A stretch of 64,000 nt of DNA from JADFNB01 sp036397455 (lineage in GTDB: Bacteria; Gemmatimonadota; Gemmatimonadetes; Gemmatimonadales; GWC2-71-9), in the NCBI GenBank assembly GCA_036397455.1, contig DASWIX010000041.1, positions 62,001-126,000 on the forward strand, read 5' to 3'. Below, one piece after another: positions 35,000-43,025 of this stretch. A model generated the notes under the pieces. That model ran no database searches and had not been told where the DNA came from. It saw only the letters and a program-made list of their open reading frames with translations. Positions within the stretch are counted from its first letter, which is position 1; each line of letters begins with the position of its first letter. The position numbers and the translations under genes are program-made.

Positions 35000-36355
35000 T
35001 CAGCGGTCTTGTTTCTCCAAGCGTCGATACAGGGCACTGCGGCTGAGACCGAGTGCGCGCGCCGCGTCACTGACGTTGCCGTCCGACCGGGCCAGGGCGC
35101 GTTGAATGAGGTGTGCTTCCGCATCGGCCAGGGTCATGCCGTGCAAGTCCGCGTCGCCCGGATCTCCATCCTGCCCCAGCCCGAGATCGGCCGGCCCGAG
35201 GGTGTCGCCGCTGGCAAGCAGCACCGCGCGTTCGAGCGCGTGTTCCAGTTCGCGCACGTTGCCCGGCCACGCGTGCCGCAGCAGCGCGTCCAGCGCGGCC
35301 GGCGCGATGTGCCGGACGAGTTTGCGGTATTTCGCGGCGTGGCGCGCGAGAAAATGCCGCGCGAGTCCGGGCACGTCTTCCCGGCGCTCGCGGAGCGGCG
35401 GCATGCGGATCTCCACGGTGTTGAGTCGGAAGAGCAGGTCCTCCCGGAAGCGACCTTCCTTGACGTCCAGGCGGAGGTTGGCATTCGTCGCGGCCAGGAT
35501 GCGTACGTCGACCTTCCGCGTCTTGGACGACCCGACCCGCTCCAATTCGCCGGCCTGCAACACGCGCAGCAGCTTGGCCTGCTGTCCGGGTGCCACGTTG
35601 GCGATCTCATCGAGAAACAACGTGCCCTCGTGCGCCAACTCGAAGCGGCCTACGCGATCGCTCTTGGCGTCGGTGAACGCACCCTTCACGTGGCCAAATA
35701 ACTCACTCTCGAAGACGCCGTCCGACAATCCGCCCACGTTGACCGTGACGAGAGATCGGTGAGCCCGCCGTGATTCGCGGTGCAACGTGCGGGCAATCAC
35801 TTCCTTGCCCGTTCCGTGTTCTCCGGTGATCAGGACCGGCGCGTCGGAGGCCGCGACCCGGCTCACCAACTCCATCACGGGGCGCATGGCCGGCGATTCG
35901 GCAAACATGGTCACGTCGGCGGCGGGACGGAGCGAGCGGTTTTCACTCTCCAGCCGCTCGGTACGCCGCAACGCGCCGGCAAGCGCCACTTGCGTACGGA
36001 GGATACTCAGCAGACGCACGTTGTCCCACGGCTTTTCCACGAAGTCGCGCGCACCGCGCCGCATCGCTTCGACCGCCTTGTCGACGGTACCCCAGGCCGT
36101 CATGACGATGACCGGCAACGTCTCGTCGAGCACCTGCAGTTTGGACAACAGGTCCAGTCCTTCGACACCCGACGTCGTGTCCCGCTGGTAGTTGAGGTCC
36201 ATGAGGACGGCGTCGAACTCCTCGCGTGTGGCGAGATCGAGCACGCCCGCCGGCGAGGTCGCGCTCCCGATGGCGAACCCCTCGCCCTTGAGCAGCAACC
36301 GGAGCGCTTCGATCACATCGGCTTGATCGTCGGCGATGAGGATACGGGGACACAT
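35000..36355 (-). CDS. NtrC-type sigma-54-dependent response regulator
   Basis: The 451-aa protein has a receiver (Asp53 in VLMDLNYQ, Lys108 in VEKPWD), an AAA+ domain with Walker A GEHGTGKE at 178-185, the sigma-54 contact loop GAFTDA at 225-230 (GAFTGA in most family members), Walker B TLFLDEIAN and the arginine-finger region. The C-terminal Fis-type helix-turn-helix is SDAARALGLSRSALYRRLEK. It activates -24/-12 promoters. A matching promoter with a palindromic upstream site lies at the head of its own operon (46832-46950). The operon ends with the cognate kinase. Confidence 0.94.
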   Translation of the reverse strand: MCPRILIADDQADVIEALRLLLKGEGFAIGSATSPAGVLDLATREEFDAVLMDLNYQRDTTSGVEGLDLLSKLQVLDETLPVIVMTAWGTVDKAVEAMRRGARDFVEKPWDNVRLLSILRTQVALAGALRRTERLESENRSLRPAADVTMFAESPAMRPVMELVSRVAASDAPVLITGEHGTGKEVIARTLHRESRRAHRSLVTVNVGGLSDGVFESELFGHVKGAFTDAKSDRVGRFELAHEGTLFLDEIANVAPGQQAKLLRVLQAGELERVGSSKTRKVDVRILAATNANLRLDVKEGRFREDLLFRLNTVEIRMPPLRERREDVPGLARHFLARHAAKYRKLVRHIAPAALDALLRHAWPGNVRELEHALERAVLLASGDTLGPADLGLGQDGDPGDADLHGMTLADAEAHLIQRALARSDGNVSDAARALGLSRSALYRRLEKQDR

Positions 36356-36370
36356 GGGGATACGTCTAAT

Positions 36371-37039
36371 CTACTCGTCCTTGAGCCACCCGTCGAAGAG
36401 CCGCACGATCCGGTTACCGTAGCTCGCGTTCGTTTCGGAATGACTCACCTGGAGAATCGTCGTGCCCCGACGATTCAGTTCGCGGAACAGCTCCATGATC
36501 TCGGTAGCCTGCTCCGAATGCAGGTTCCCGGTCGGCTCGTCGGCCAGGATCAACGCGGGCTTGGCCACCAGCGCGCGCGCCACACCGACCAACTGCTGCT
36601 GGCCACCGGACAGCTGGTGCGGGTAGAGGTCCTTCTTGGCCACGATCCCGAACCGATCCAGCGCATCGGCGACCAGCGATTGACGTTCGCGTTTGGGGAC
36701 GTTGCGGTACGAGAGCGGAATATCGAGGTTCTCGTACACCGTGAGATCGTCCAGCAGGTGGTACTGCTGGAACACGAATCCGATGTGCTCGCGGTTCAGC
36801 GACACGCGCGCCTTGGGCTTCATGCGGTGCACGTCGTGCTCAAGGAAACGAAACTCCCCCTCCCAGTCGTGATCGAGCATGCCGACGATCCCGAGCAGCG
36901 TCGACTTTCCGGCGCCGGACGGCCCCATGATCGTGACGAAGTCACCGCGCTCGATCTCGAGGCAGGTCTGGCGCAGGATCCACAGCCGCCCGCTCCCGGA
37001 GGGAACCGTCTTCTCCACGTCCCGCAGTTCGATCAACAT
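36371..37039 (-). CDS. ABC transporter ATPase (LolD/MacB type)
   Basis: The 222-aa ATPase has Walker A GPSGAGKST, the Q loop FVFQQYHLL, the signature LSGGQQQLV, Walker B LILADEPTGNL and the H-loop region LQVSHSET. Such ATPases drive FtsX/MacB-type permeases that push substrates out of the inner membrane or extract them to the periplasm. It overlaps the upstream permease by 7 bp. The signature has LVGVARAL where most have RVAIARAL. It is one of two ATPases in the operon. Confidence 0.93.
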   Translation of the reverse strand: MLIELRDVEKTVPSGSGRLWILRQTCLEIERGDFVTIMGPSGAGKSTLLGIVGMLDHDWEGEFRFLEHDVHRMKPKARVSLNREHIGFVFQQYHLLDDLTVYENLDIPLSYRNVPKRERQSLVADALDRFGIVAKKDLYPHQLSGGQQQLVGVARALVAKPALILADEPTGNLHSEQATEIMELFRELNRRGTTILQVSHSETNASYGNRIVRLFDGWLKDE

Positions 37040-39462
37040 CCGTTACCTCGAAGGTTTCCACGCAAGGCCTCGGCTGGTTCCAGCCTGCTGATGCGCCACG
37101 CCGGGATGACGCTCGCCAGCAGCGCGGCAGCGGTCAACACGACGGCCACTCCGAGCAGCACGGCCGGATCTGTCGGGCTGAGATCGTACAAGACGGACCG
37201 CAGGACACGGGTGCTTGCTACCGCGAGCACGGCGCCGAGCACCACTCCCCACCCGACCAGCTTGAGGCCTTCCGCCAGTACGAGCCGGCGCACGCGACGT
37301 TCCGTGGCACCAAGCGCGAGCCGAATGCCCATGTCGCGGCGGCGGCGGTAGACCGAATACGCAATCACCCCATACGTCCCGATCACGGTCAGTACCAGGG
37401 CCAGCAGCGCGAACCCCGCGAGCAGCGCGGTGGCGAACCGGACGCGCGCCAGGTCGCGATCCACCAGGCGCGCCATCGGCTCGACCGCGTACACGGCCAC
37501 CGCCGCATCGAGTGTCCGCACGGCCCGGCGCGTATTACTTGCGAGCTGTACCGGGTCCCCGTCGGTCCGAACGACCACGTCCATCCCACTCACGGTGAAC
37601 TGACTGTGAGGAAAATAGACCATCGCCCGCGGTTTCCGATCGATGCCCTGGTGCCGGACGTCTCCCACCACGCCGATCACGGTGGCATCGATACCGTCGC
37701 CCAGGCGGACGGTAATGTGCTGTCCGGCCGCGCCGCCCGGCCAATGGGTGTCGGCCATCGTCTGGTTGATGACCGCGACGGCCGGCGCATCGGGCGTGTC
37801 GCCGGCCGCGAAATCGCGACCGGCCAGGAGTTCGATCCCCATCGTGCGGAAGTAACCCGGCGTCACGCTGCGAATGTCCGCGACCGGCCGCGCCCCCGGC
37901 CCGGGATCGGGCTCGCCGCCCAGGAGATAGCTGGTCCCGATCCACGCGCCGTCGAGCGGCAGCTTGGAGGTCGCCCCGGCCGAGGTGATGCCGGGAACCG
38001 CTTCGAGCCGCTCCGTGAGGTCACGGTAGAATGACACGCGACGGGCATCGTCGGGATACCGGTTCCCCGCGAGCGAAACCTGAGCGGTCAGGACCCGGTC
38101 CGCATCGAACCCGGGATCGACCGCTCGCAAGTGACCAAGGCTCCTGGCGGTGAGTCCGGCGCCCACAGCCAGCACGAACGCCAGCGCCACCTGCGCAACC
38201 ACCAGCGTCGCGCGGGCGCGCGCCGCGGCCGGGGCCATGCCGGTCCGTTGTTCGTGCAGGGCGCTGGACGGTGCCGCCCGTGATGCCCGCAACGCGGGAA
38301 CGAGGCCGACGGCACACACCACCAGTGCCAGCACCACCAACAACGAGCCCATGACGGTCCAGTCGATGCGCGTGTGGTCCAGCCCGGGGATCGCCACCGG
38401 CGCCAACCCGATCAAGGCATCGATTCCCCAGAACATCAGCAACAGCGCCACGCCGCCCGCGAGCCCCCCCACGATCAGGGATTCCGCCATCAGGTCGCGG
38501 GACAGTCGAGCGCGTCCGGCTCCGAGCGCGGCGCGCAACGCCAGTTCATGCTGCCGAGCCGCGCCGCGGATCAGAAACAGGTTGCCCACGTTGACCATGG
38601 CGATCAGGAGCACGAGGGCAACGGCGACCTGGAGGATCAGGAGCATCGGGCCCGCGGCCCCGACGACCTCTGTCATCAACGGCACTACATTGACGCTCCA
38701 GCCGACGTCGTACTCGTGTTCGGCCGCGAGGCGCGCGCCGAGCTGCACCATCTCCTCATGCGCCCGCGGCACCGAGGCATCCGGTGCGAGTCGGGCGATG
38801 ACTGTGAGGTAACGCCCGTCGTATTCCTCCAGGTCGTTTCCAAGCTCGAGCGGCCGCCAGAACGCCTGCGCTTCCATCCCGTTGGGACGCGCGCCCTCGA
38901 ACGCTTCGGGCATGACCGCGACGATCGTCACCGGCTCGTCGTTCATGAAGGCCCGCCGCCCCACCACGGCGGGATCGGCTCCGAACCGCGCGGTCCACAG
39001 GGCGTGGCTCAGGGCTACCACCGGTTCCGCGCCGTCCAGGCCGTCCGCCTCGGTGAACGGGCGTCCGAACGCAGGCCGCACACCGAGCGTCGGGAACAGG
39101 TCACTCGTGACCAGCGCGCCGGTCGCCCGTTCCGTGTCGTCATCGACCCGGAGGTTCACGCCGGTCGGCACCATGGCGCCGACCTGCCGTAACGACGTCG
39201 CATTGCGGCGCCACGCGGCGTAGTTGACCGGGGCCACGACATTCTGGGGACGGTCACGCTGGATGTTGTGCTCCCAGACGACGACCAACTCGTCGGGCGC
39301 ATCGAACGGCGGCGGCTGAAGCAGCACCGCGCGCACCACCGAGAAGATGGCGCCGTTGGCGCCGAGGGCGAGGGCGAGCGTCAGCACGGCCGTCACGAGG
39401 AACACCGGCTGATGACGCAGGCGCCGCGCGGCGTGACGCAGGTCGTCGATGAGGTCATTCAT
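37033..39462 (-). CDS. ADOP-family duplicated ABC permease
   Basis: This 809-aa protein starts at ATG 39462 with GGAGG nine bases before it. It has two MacB_PCD plus FtsX units (first FtsX block LVLLIAMVNVGNLFLIRGAA, RAALGAGRARLSRDL; second VIGTYGVIAYSVYRRRRDMG, IRLALGATERRVRRL) and ends SRLEPAEALRGNLRGNGC. The eight-helix arrangement is complete. It is preceded by the shortened permease with an 8-bp overlap and followed by the ATPase with a 7-bp overlap, so expression is coupled. Substrate unknown; the adaptor upstream points to export. Confidence 0.92.
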   Translation of the reverse strand: MNDLIDDLRHAARRLRHQPVFLVTAVLTLALALGANGAIFSVVRAVLLQPPPFDAPDELVVVWEHNIQRDRPQNVVAPVNYAAWRRNATSLRQVGAMVPTGVNLRVDDDTERATGALVTSDLFPTLGVRPAFGRPFTEADGLDGAEPVVALSHALWTARFGADPAVVGRRAFMNDEPVTIVAVMPEAFEGARPNGMEAQAFWRPLELGNDLEEYDGRYLTVIARLAPDASVPRAHEEMVQLGARLAAEHEYDVGWSVNVVPLMTEVVGAAGPMLLILQVAVALVLLIAMVNVGNLFLIRGAARQHELALRAALGAGRARLSRDLMAESLIVGGLAGGVALLLMFWGIDALIGLAPVAIPGLDHTRIDWTVMGSLLVVLALVVCAVGLVPALRASRAAPSSALHEQRTGMAPAAARARATLVVAQVALAFVLAVGAGLTARSLGHLRAVDPGFDADRVLTAQVSLAGNRYPDDARRVSFYRDLTERLEAVPGITSAGATSKLPLDGAWIGTSYLLGGEPDPGPGARPVADIRSVTPGYFRTMGIELLAGRDFAAGDTPDAPAVAVINQTMADTHWPGGAAGQHITVRLGDGIDATVIGVVGDVRHQGIDRKPRAMVYFPHSQFTVSGMDVVVRTDGDPVQLASNTRRAVRTLDAAVAVYAVEPMARLVDRDLARVRFATALLAGFALLALVLTVIGTYGVIAYSVYRRRRDMGIRLALGATERRVRRLVLAEGLKLVGWGVVLGAVLAVASTRVLRSVLYDLSPTDPAVLLGVAVVLTAAALLASVIPAWRISRLEPAEALRGNLRGNGC

Positions 39463-39799
39463 GGCGTAGCGCCTCCACGGGATCGGTGTTGGCCGCCCGT
39501 CTGGACGGAACGTAGCTGGCGAGGAACGCGGCGCCGACCAGCAGCGCCGTTACAGCGCCGAACACGATCGGATCGGTCGGCGCGACGTCATAGAGCATGG
39601 AGCGAACCACCCTGGTGAGTGCGCCGGCGAGCGCCACGCCGCTGAGCAGAACACCGTTCACCACGCTGAAGATGGCGGTCGTGGCTCCGATGCCGAGGGC
39701 AAGCGTCACGACCGCCACCGTGGTGAATCCGGGATTGCGACGGAAGGAGCGCAGCGCATACGCCACGTCCAGCAAGAAACCATCGACCAGCCTATTCAT
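39455..39799 (-). CDS. Internally deleted ADOP permease (mini-permease)
   Basis: The 114-aa frame begins like a full ADOP permease (LLDVAYALRSFRRNPGFTTV, ALGIGATTAIFSVVNGVLL) and at about residue 53 jumps, still in frame, to the last 60 residues of one (GALTRVVRSMLYDVAPTDP, then SYVPSRRAANTDPVEALRHE). Around 700 residues are missing. Start and stop overlap both neighbours by 8 bp, exactly like an intact operon gene. It retains one N-terminal and one or two C-terminal helices. It may be a decay product kept in frame to preserve coupling, or a small accessory protein. Confidence 0.8.
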   Translation of the reverse strand: MNRLVDGFLLDVAYALRSFRRNPGFTTVAVVTLALGIGATTAIFSVVNGVLLSGVALAGALTRVVRSMLYDVAPTDPIVFGAVTALLVGAAFLASYVPSRRAANTDPVEALRHE

Positions 39800-42221
39800 G
39801 ACGGAGGGCCTCCAGTGGGTCGATCCGTGCCGCGCGCCGGGCGGGCAGATAGCTGGCGGCCGCCGCCACGCCCAGGAGGACCACAGCCGCCCCGGTCAAC
39901 GTGAACCCATCACGAGGGGACACATGGTACAGCATCGACTCGACCAATCGCGATCCGGCGATCGCGCCAACCAGCCCCAACGCGGTCCCGATGGCGGAGA
40001 GGCGCACGCCTTGGCGCACGACGAGCGTAACCACGTCGGCCCGCCGCGCGCCTAGCGCCATGCGCACGCCGATTTCCCGCGTGCGATGCTGGACCGCGAA
40101 GCTCACGACACCGTAGATGCCGATCGCCGCCATCAGGAGCGCCACGACCGCAAAGGCGCCCAGCAGGGCCAGCACGAATCGGCGCGGCGCGACGACCCGC
40201 GAGATCATGTCGCCCACCGTCCCCGTGTAGTAGAACGTCTGGCGCGCGTCGAGGTCCCACAGCGCTTCGCGCGCCGGCGGCAGCACATGAGCAGGATCAC
40301 CTGCCGTCCGGACGAAGAACGTCATCGAACCGAACTGCGTGTGACCGTGGGGCACGAAGACCTCCGGCCGGGGCGGCGCATCGAAACCCGCATGCCGTAC
40401 GTCGCCCACGACCCCGACGACGCGCAACGGTGGACTCGTATCGCTATTGAGACGAATGAACCGGCCGAGTGGATCGCCGTCGGGCCACGCCTGACGCCGC
40501 AGCGACTCGTTGATCACGACGACCAGCTCGGCATCGGGATGGTCATCCGCATCGGTGAGGCCGCGGCCGCGCCGCACCGGTACGCCCACCGTTTCGAAGT
40601 AGCCCGGGGTGACGATCGTGAGATGAGTTTGCGGCATCTCCTCCGCGGGGAGCATCGGTTCGCCGTCGACGAAGTACGCCCGGCGAAGGTCGATGTTGGC
40701 CTCCAGAAACGGGGCCGCGGAGACGGCGCCGGCCGACCGCACGCCGGGGACCGCCTCGAGTGTGGCGATGGCGTCCCGGAAGTACTGCCGGCGGTGTTGG
40801 GCGGTCTCGTCGTTGTTCCAGCGGAAGATCTGCAACACCGCCAGGCGATCGCGCCGGAACCCCGTGTCCTCGTTCAACAGCATCACGAAGCTGCGCAGGA
40901 TGAGGCCCGCGCCTACCAGCAGTCCCAGCGCCAGCGCCGTTTCCGCGACGATCAACCCGCTCCTGACACGGGCGCGGGCACGGCTCGTGTGGCCGCGGCC
41001 CTCTTTGAGCGCGCCTTGCAGATTTGGCCGGGAGAGCTGCAGCGTCGGGACCGCACCGAACAACAAGGCGGTGAGCGCCGTAAGCAACAACGTGAATCCC
41101 AACACGCGCCCGTCGACCGCGATCGCGTCCAGGCGGGTGATCAGGTGCCCGGGCGCGAGCGCCTTGATGAGGTCGACACCCCAGAACGCCACGATGATCC
41201 CCACCACCGATCCGAGACAGGCGAGCACGACGACTTCGGTGAGCACTAACCGCGCCAGCCGCGCGCCTCCGGCGCCGAGGGCGGCCCGTACGCCGAGTTC
41301 GGTTTCGCGCTGGGCACCACGCGCCAGCAAGAGATTGGCCACGTTGGCGCAGGCGATGAGCAGCACCAAGCCGACGGCGCCGAACAGCAACCACAGCGCG
41401 GTTCCCGCCGAGCTCACCATGTAGGCGTGCAGACCGACGACTGCGGCGCCGATGTTCTCGTTCGTGCGCGGGTATTCCACGGCAAGATCGGCCGCGACAC
41501 GATCGAGATCGGCTTCCGCCTGCTGGGCCGTGACCCCCGGGTTGAGTCGCCCGACCACTTGCCACCACGAACTTTCGCGGCTCGCCTGCTCCCAACCCTG
41601 CATTCGTCGCGCGATCCACAAATCGCGGTCGAAGCTCGCCGCTAAGAGACCCGTCTCGAACTCGGGCGGCAGGACCCCCACCACCACCGCGGGCGCGTCA
41701 TCGAGCACCAGCGCGCGACCGACGATGGACGAGTCGCCACCGAACCCCCGCATCCACAAGCCGTACGCGAGTACCACCACGGCCCCCGTGCCGGGCGTGT
41801 GGTCTTCGGGACGGAACAGCCGTCCGAGATACGGCTGGACGCCAAGGAGATCGAAGAACCCCTCCGTGGCCTGTACGGCAAACAGGACCTCGGCGCGGTC
41901 GTCGGTCACGAGGTCCTGGCTGTACGGCTCGACCGCCGCCATCTCGACAAACGTCTGATTGCGCTCGCGCCAATCGATGAAGTTCGCGGGAGCCACGTCA
42001 TCACGCGGGATCCCTTCCCGCCGATTGTCCTGCCATACCGTGACGAGTTCTCCGGACCGCGGGTAGGGAAGATCCCGCAATATCAGCGTGTCGATCACCG
42101 AGAAGATCGCCGTCGTCGCGCCGATGCCGAGCGCCAGGGTCAGGATGGCAATCCCGCTGAACGTGGGGTGCTTCCGCAGACCGCGGAGCGCATAGCGGAT
42201 GTCGAGCAGCAGATCGGTCAT
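39792..42221 (-). CDS. ADOP-family duplicated ABC permease
   Basis: The 809-aa protein is read from ATG 42221 (MTDLLLDIRYALRGLRKHPT). It has two full MacB_PCD and FtsX units; FtsX blocks are seen at VGLVLLIACANVANLLLARG with RAALGAGGARLARLV, and at IGIYGVVSFAVQHRTREIGV with RMALGARRADVV. The C-terminus ARIDPLEALRHE matches the mini-permease end. It lies 57 bp after the ATPase at 42278 and overlaps the mini-permease by 8 bp. It is one of three full permeases in the same operon, which are related but clearly different in sequence. Confidence 0.92.
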   Translation of the reverse strand: MTDLLLDIRYALRGLRKHPTFSGIAILTLALGIGATTAIFSVIDTLILRDLPYPRSGELVTVWQDNRREGIPRDDVAPANFIDWRERNQTFVEMAAVEPYSQDLVTDDRAEVLFAVQATEGFFDLLGVQPYLGRLFRPEDHTPGTGAVVVLAYGLWMRGFGGDSSIVGRALVLDDAPAVVVGVLPPEFETGLLAASFDRDLWIARRMQGWEQASRESSWWQVVGRLNPGVTAQQAEADLDRVAADLAVEYPRTNENIGAAVVGLHAYMVSSAGTALWLLFGAVGLVLLIACANVANLLLARGAQRETELGVRAALGAGGARLARLVLTEVVVLACLGSVVGIIVAFWGVDLIKALAPGHLITRLDAIAVDGRVLGFTLLLTALTALLFGAVPTLQLSRPNLQGALKEGRGHTSRARARVRSGLIVAETALALGLLVGAGLILRSFVMLLNEDTGFRRDRLAVLQIFRWNNDETAQHRRQYFRDAIATLEAVPGVRSAGAVSAAPFLEANIDLRRAYFVDGEPMLPAEEMPQTHLTIVTPGYFETVGVPVRRGRGLTDADDHPDAELVVVINESLRRQAWPDGDPLGRFIRLNSDTSPPLRVVGVVGDVRHAGFDAPPRPEVFVPHGHTQFGSMTFFVRTAGDPAHVLPPAREALWDLDARQTFYYTGTVGDMISRVVAPRRFVLALLGAFAVVALLMAAIGIYGVVSFAVQHRTREIGVRMALGARRADVVTLVVRQGVRLSAIGTALGLVGAIAGSRLVESMLYHVSPRDGFTLTGAAVVLLGVAAAASYLPARRAARIDPLEALRHE

Positions 42222-42277
42222 GGGGCGGGATCTCCGCTGGGGGTCGGGCAACTCTCCGGTGCGCGGGCGGGAGCGGC

Positions 42278-43009
42278 TTAGTGCAACTCGAACCCGGATT
42301 CTTCCAGTTCGTGCGCGGCGTCGCTCGCTTCATCGCGAACGATGCGACCGTCGAACAGATGCACCGACCGATCGGCGTTCTCCGCGTAGCGCGGATCGTG
42401 CGTCACCATGCAGATGGTCGAGCCCTCCCCGTGCAACTCCTTGAGGAGCTGCATCACGGCCTCGCCGTTCTTGGAATCGAGGTTCCCGGTGGGCTCGTCG
42501 GCCAGCAGGATGGCGGGCTTGCCGGCGATGGCGCGCGCGACCGCGACGCGCTGCTGCTGGCCGCCGGACAGTTGCGAGGGGTAGTGCCCGGTGCGGTGCG
42601 CCATCCCGACGCGCTCGAGCGCGTCCAGCACGCGCTTCTTCCGCTCGGCGGGCGGCATCTTGCGGTAGGTCAGGGGCAGCTCGACGTTCTCCTGCACGGT
42701 GAGATCACCGATCAGGTTGAACGCCTGGAAGATGAAACCGATCTGGCGGTTGCGCACGAAGGCGCGTTGCGTGGCGTCCAGTTTCGCCACCGACTCGCCG
42801 GCCAGCGTGTACTCGCCCGAGCTCGGCGAGTCGAGCAAACCGAGGAGTGACAGCAGGGTCGTCTTGCCGCACCCCGACGGGCCGGCAATGGCGATGAACT
42901 CGCCCTCGGCGATGTCGAGATGCACCTCGGACAGCGCGTGTGTCTCGACCTCATCGGTGTAGAAGACCTTCTTGACATCCTGCAGCCGAATCAACGAGTC
43001 GGTTTCCAT
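42278..43009 (-). CDS. ABC transporter ATPase (MacB/LolD type)
   Basis: The 243-aa protein starts at ATG 43009 (METDSLIRLQDVKKVFYTDE). It has Walker A GPSGCGKTT, Q loop FIFQAFNLI, signature QLSGGQQQRVAVARA, Walker B AILLADEPTGNLDS and the H loop VTHDPRYAEN. The N-terminal VETHALSEVHLDIAEGEF is typical of MacB-type ATPases. It sits between permeases 39792 and 43026 and probably energises both. The C-terminal extension (DAAHELEESGFELH) is short. Confidence 0.94.
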   Translation of the reverse strand: METDSLIRLQDVKKVFYTDEVETHALSEVHLDIAEGEFIAIAGPSGCGKTTLLSLLGLLDSPSSGEYTLAGESVAKLDATQRAFVRNRQIGFIFQAFNLIGDLTVQENVELPLTYRKMPPAERKKRVLDALERVGMAHRTGHYPSQLSGGQQQRVAVARAIAGKPAILLADEPTGNLDSKNGEAVMQLLKELHGEGSTICMVTHDPRYAENADRSVHLFDGRIVRDEASDAAHELEESGFELH

Positions 43010-43025
43010 GGTTCGCTCCCGGGGT

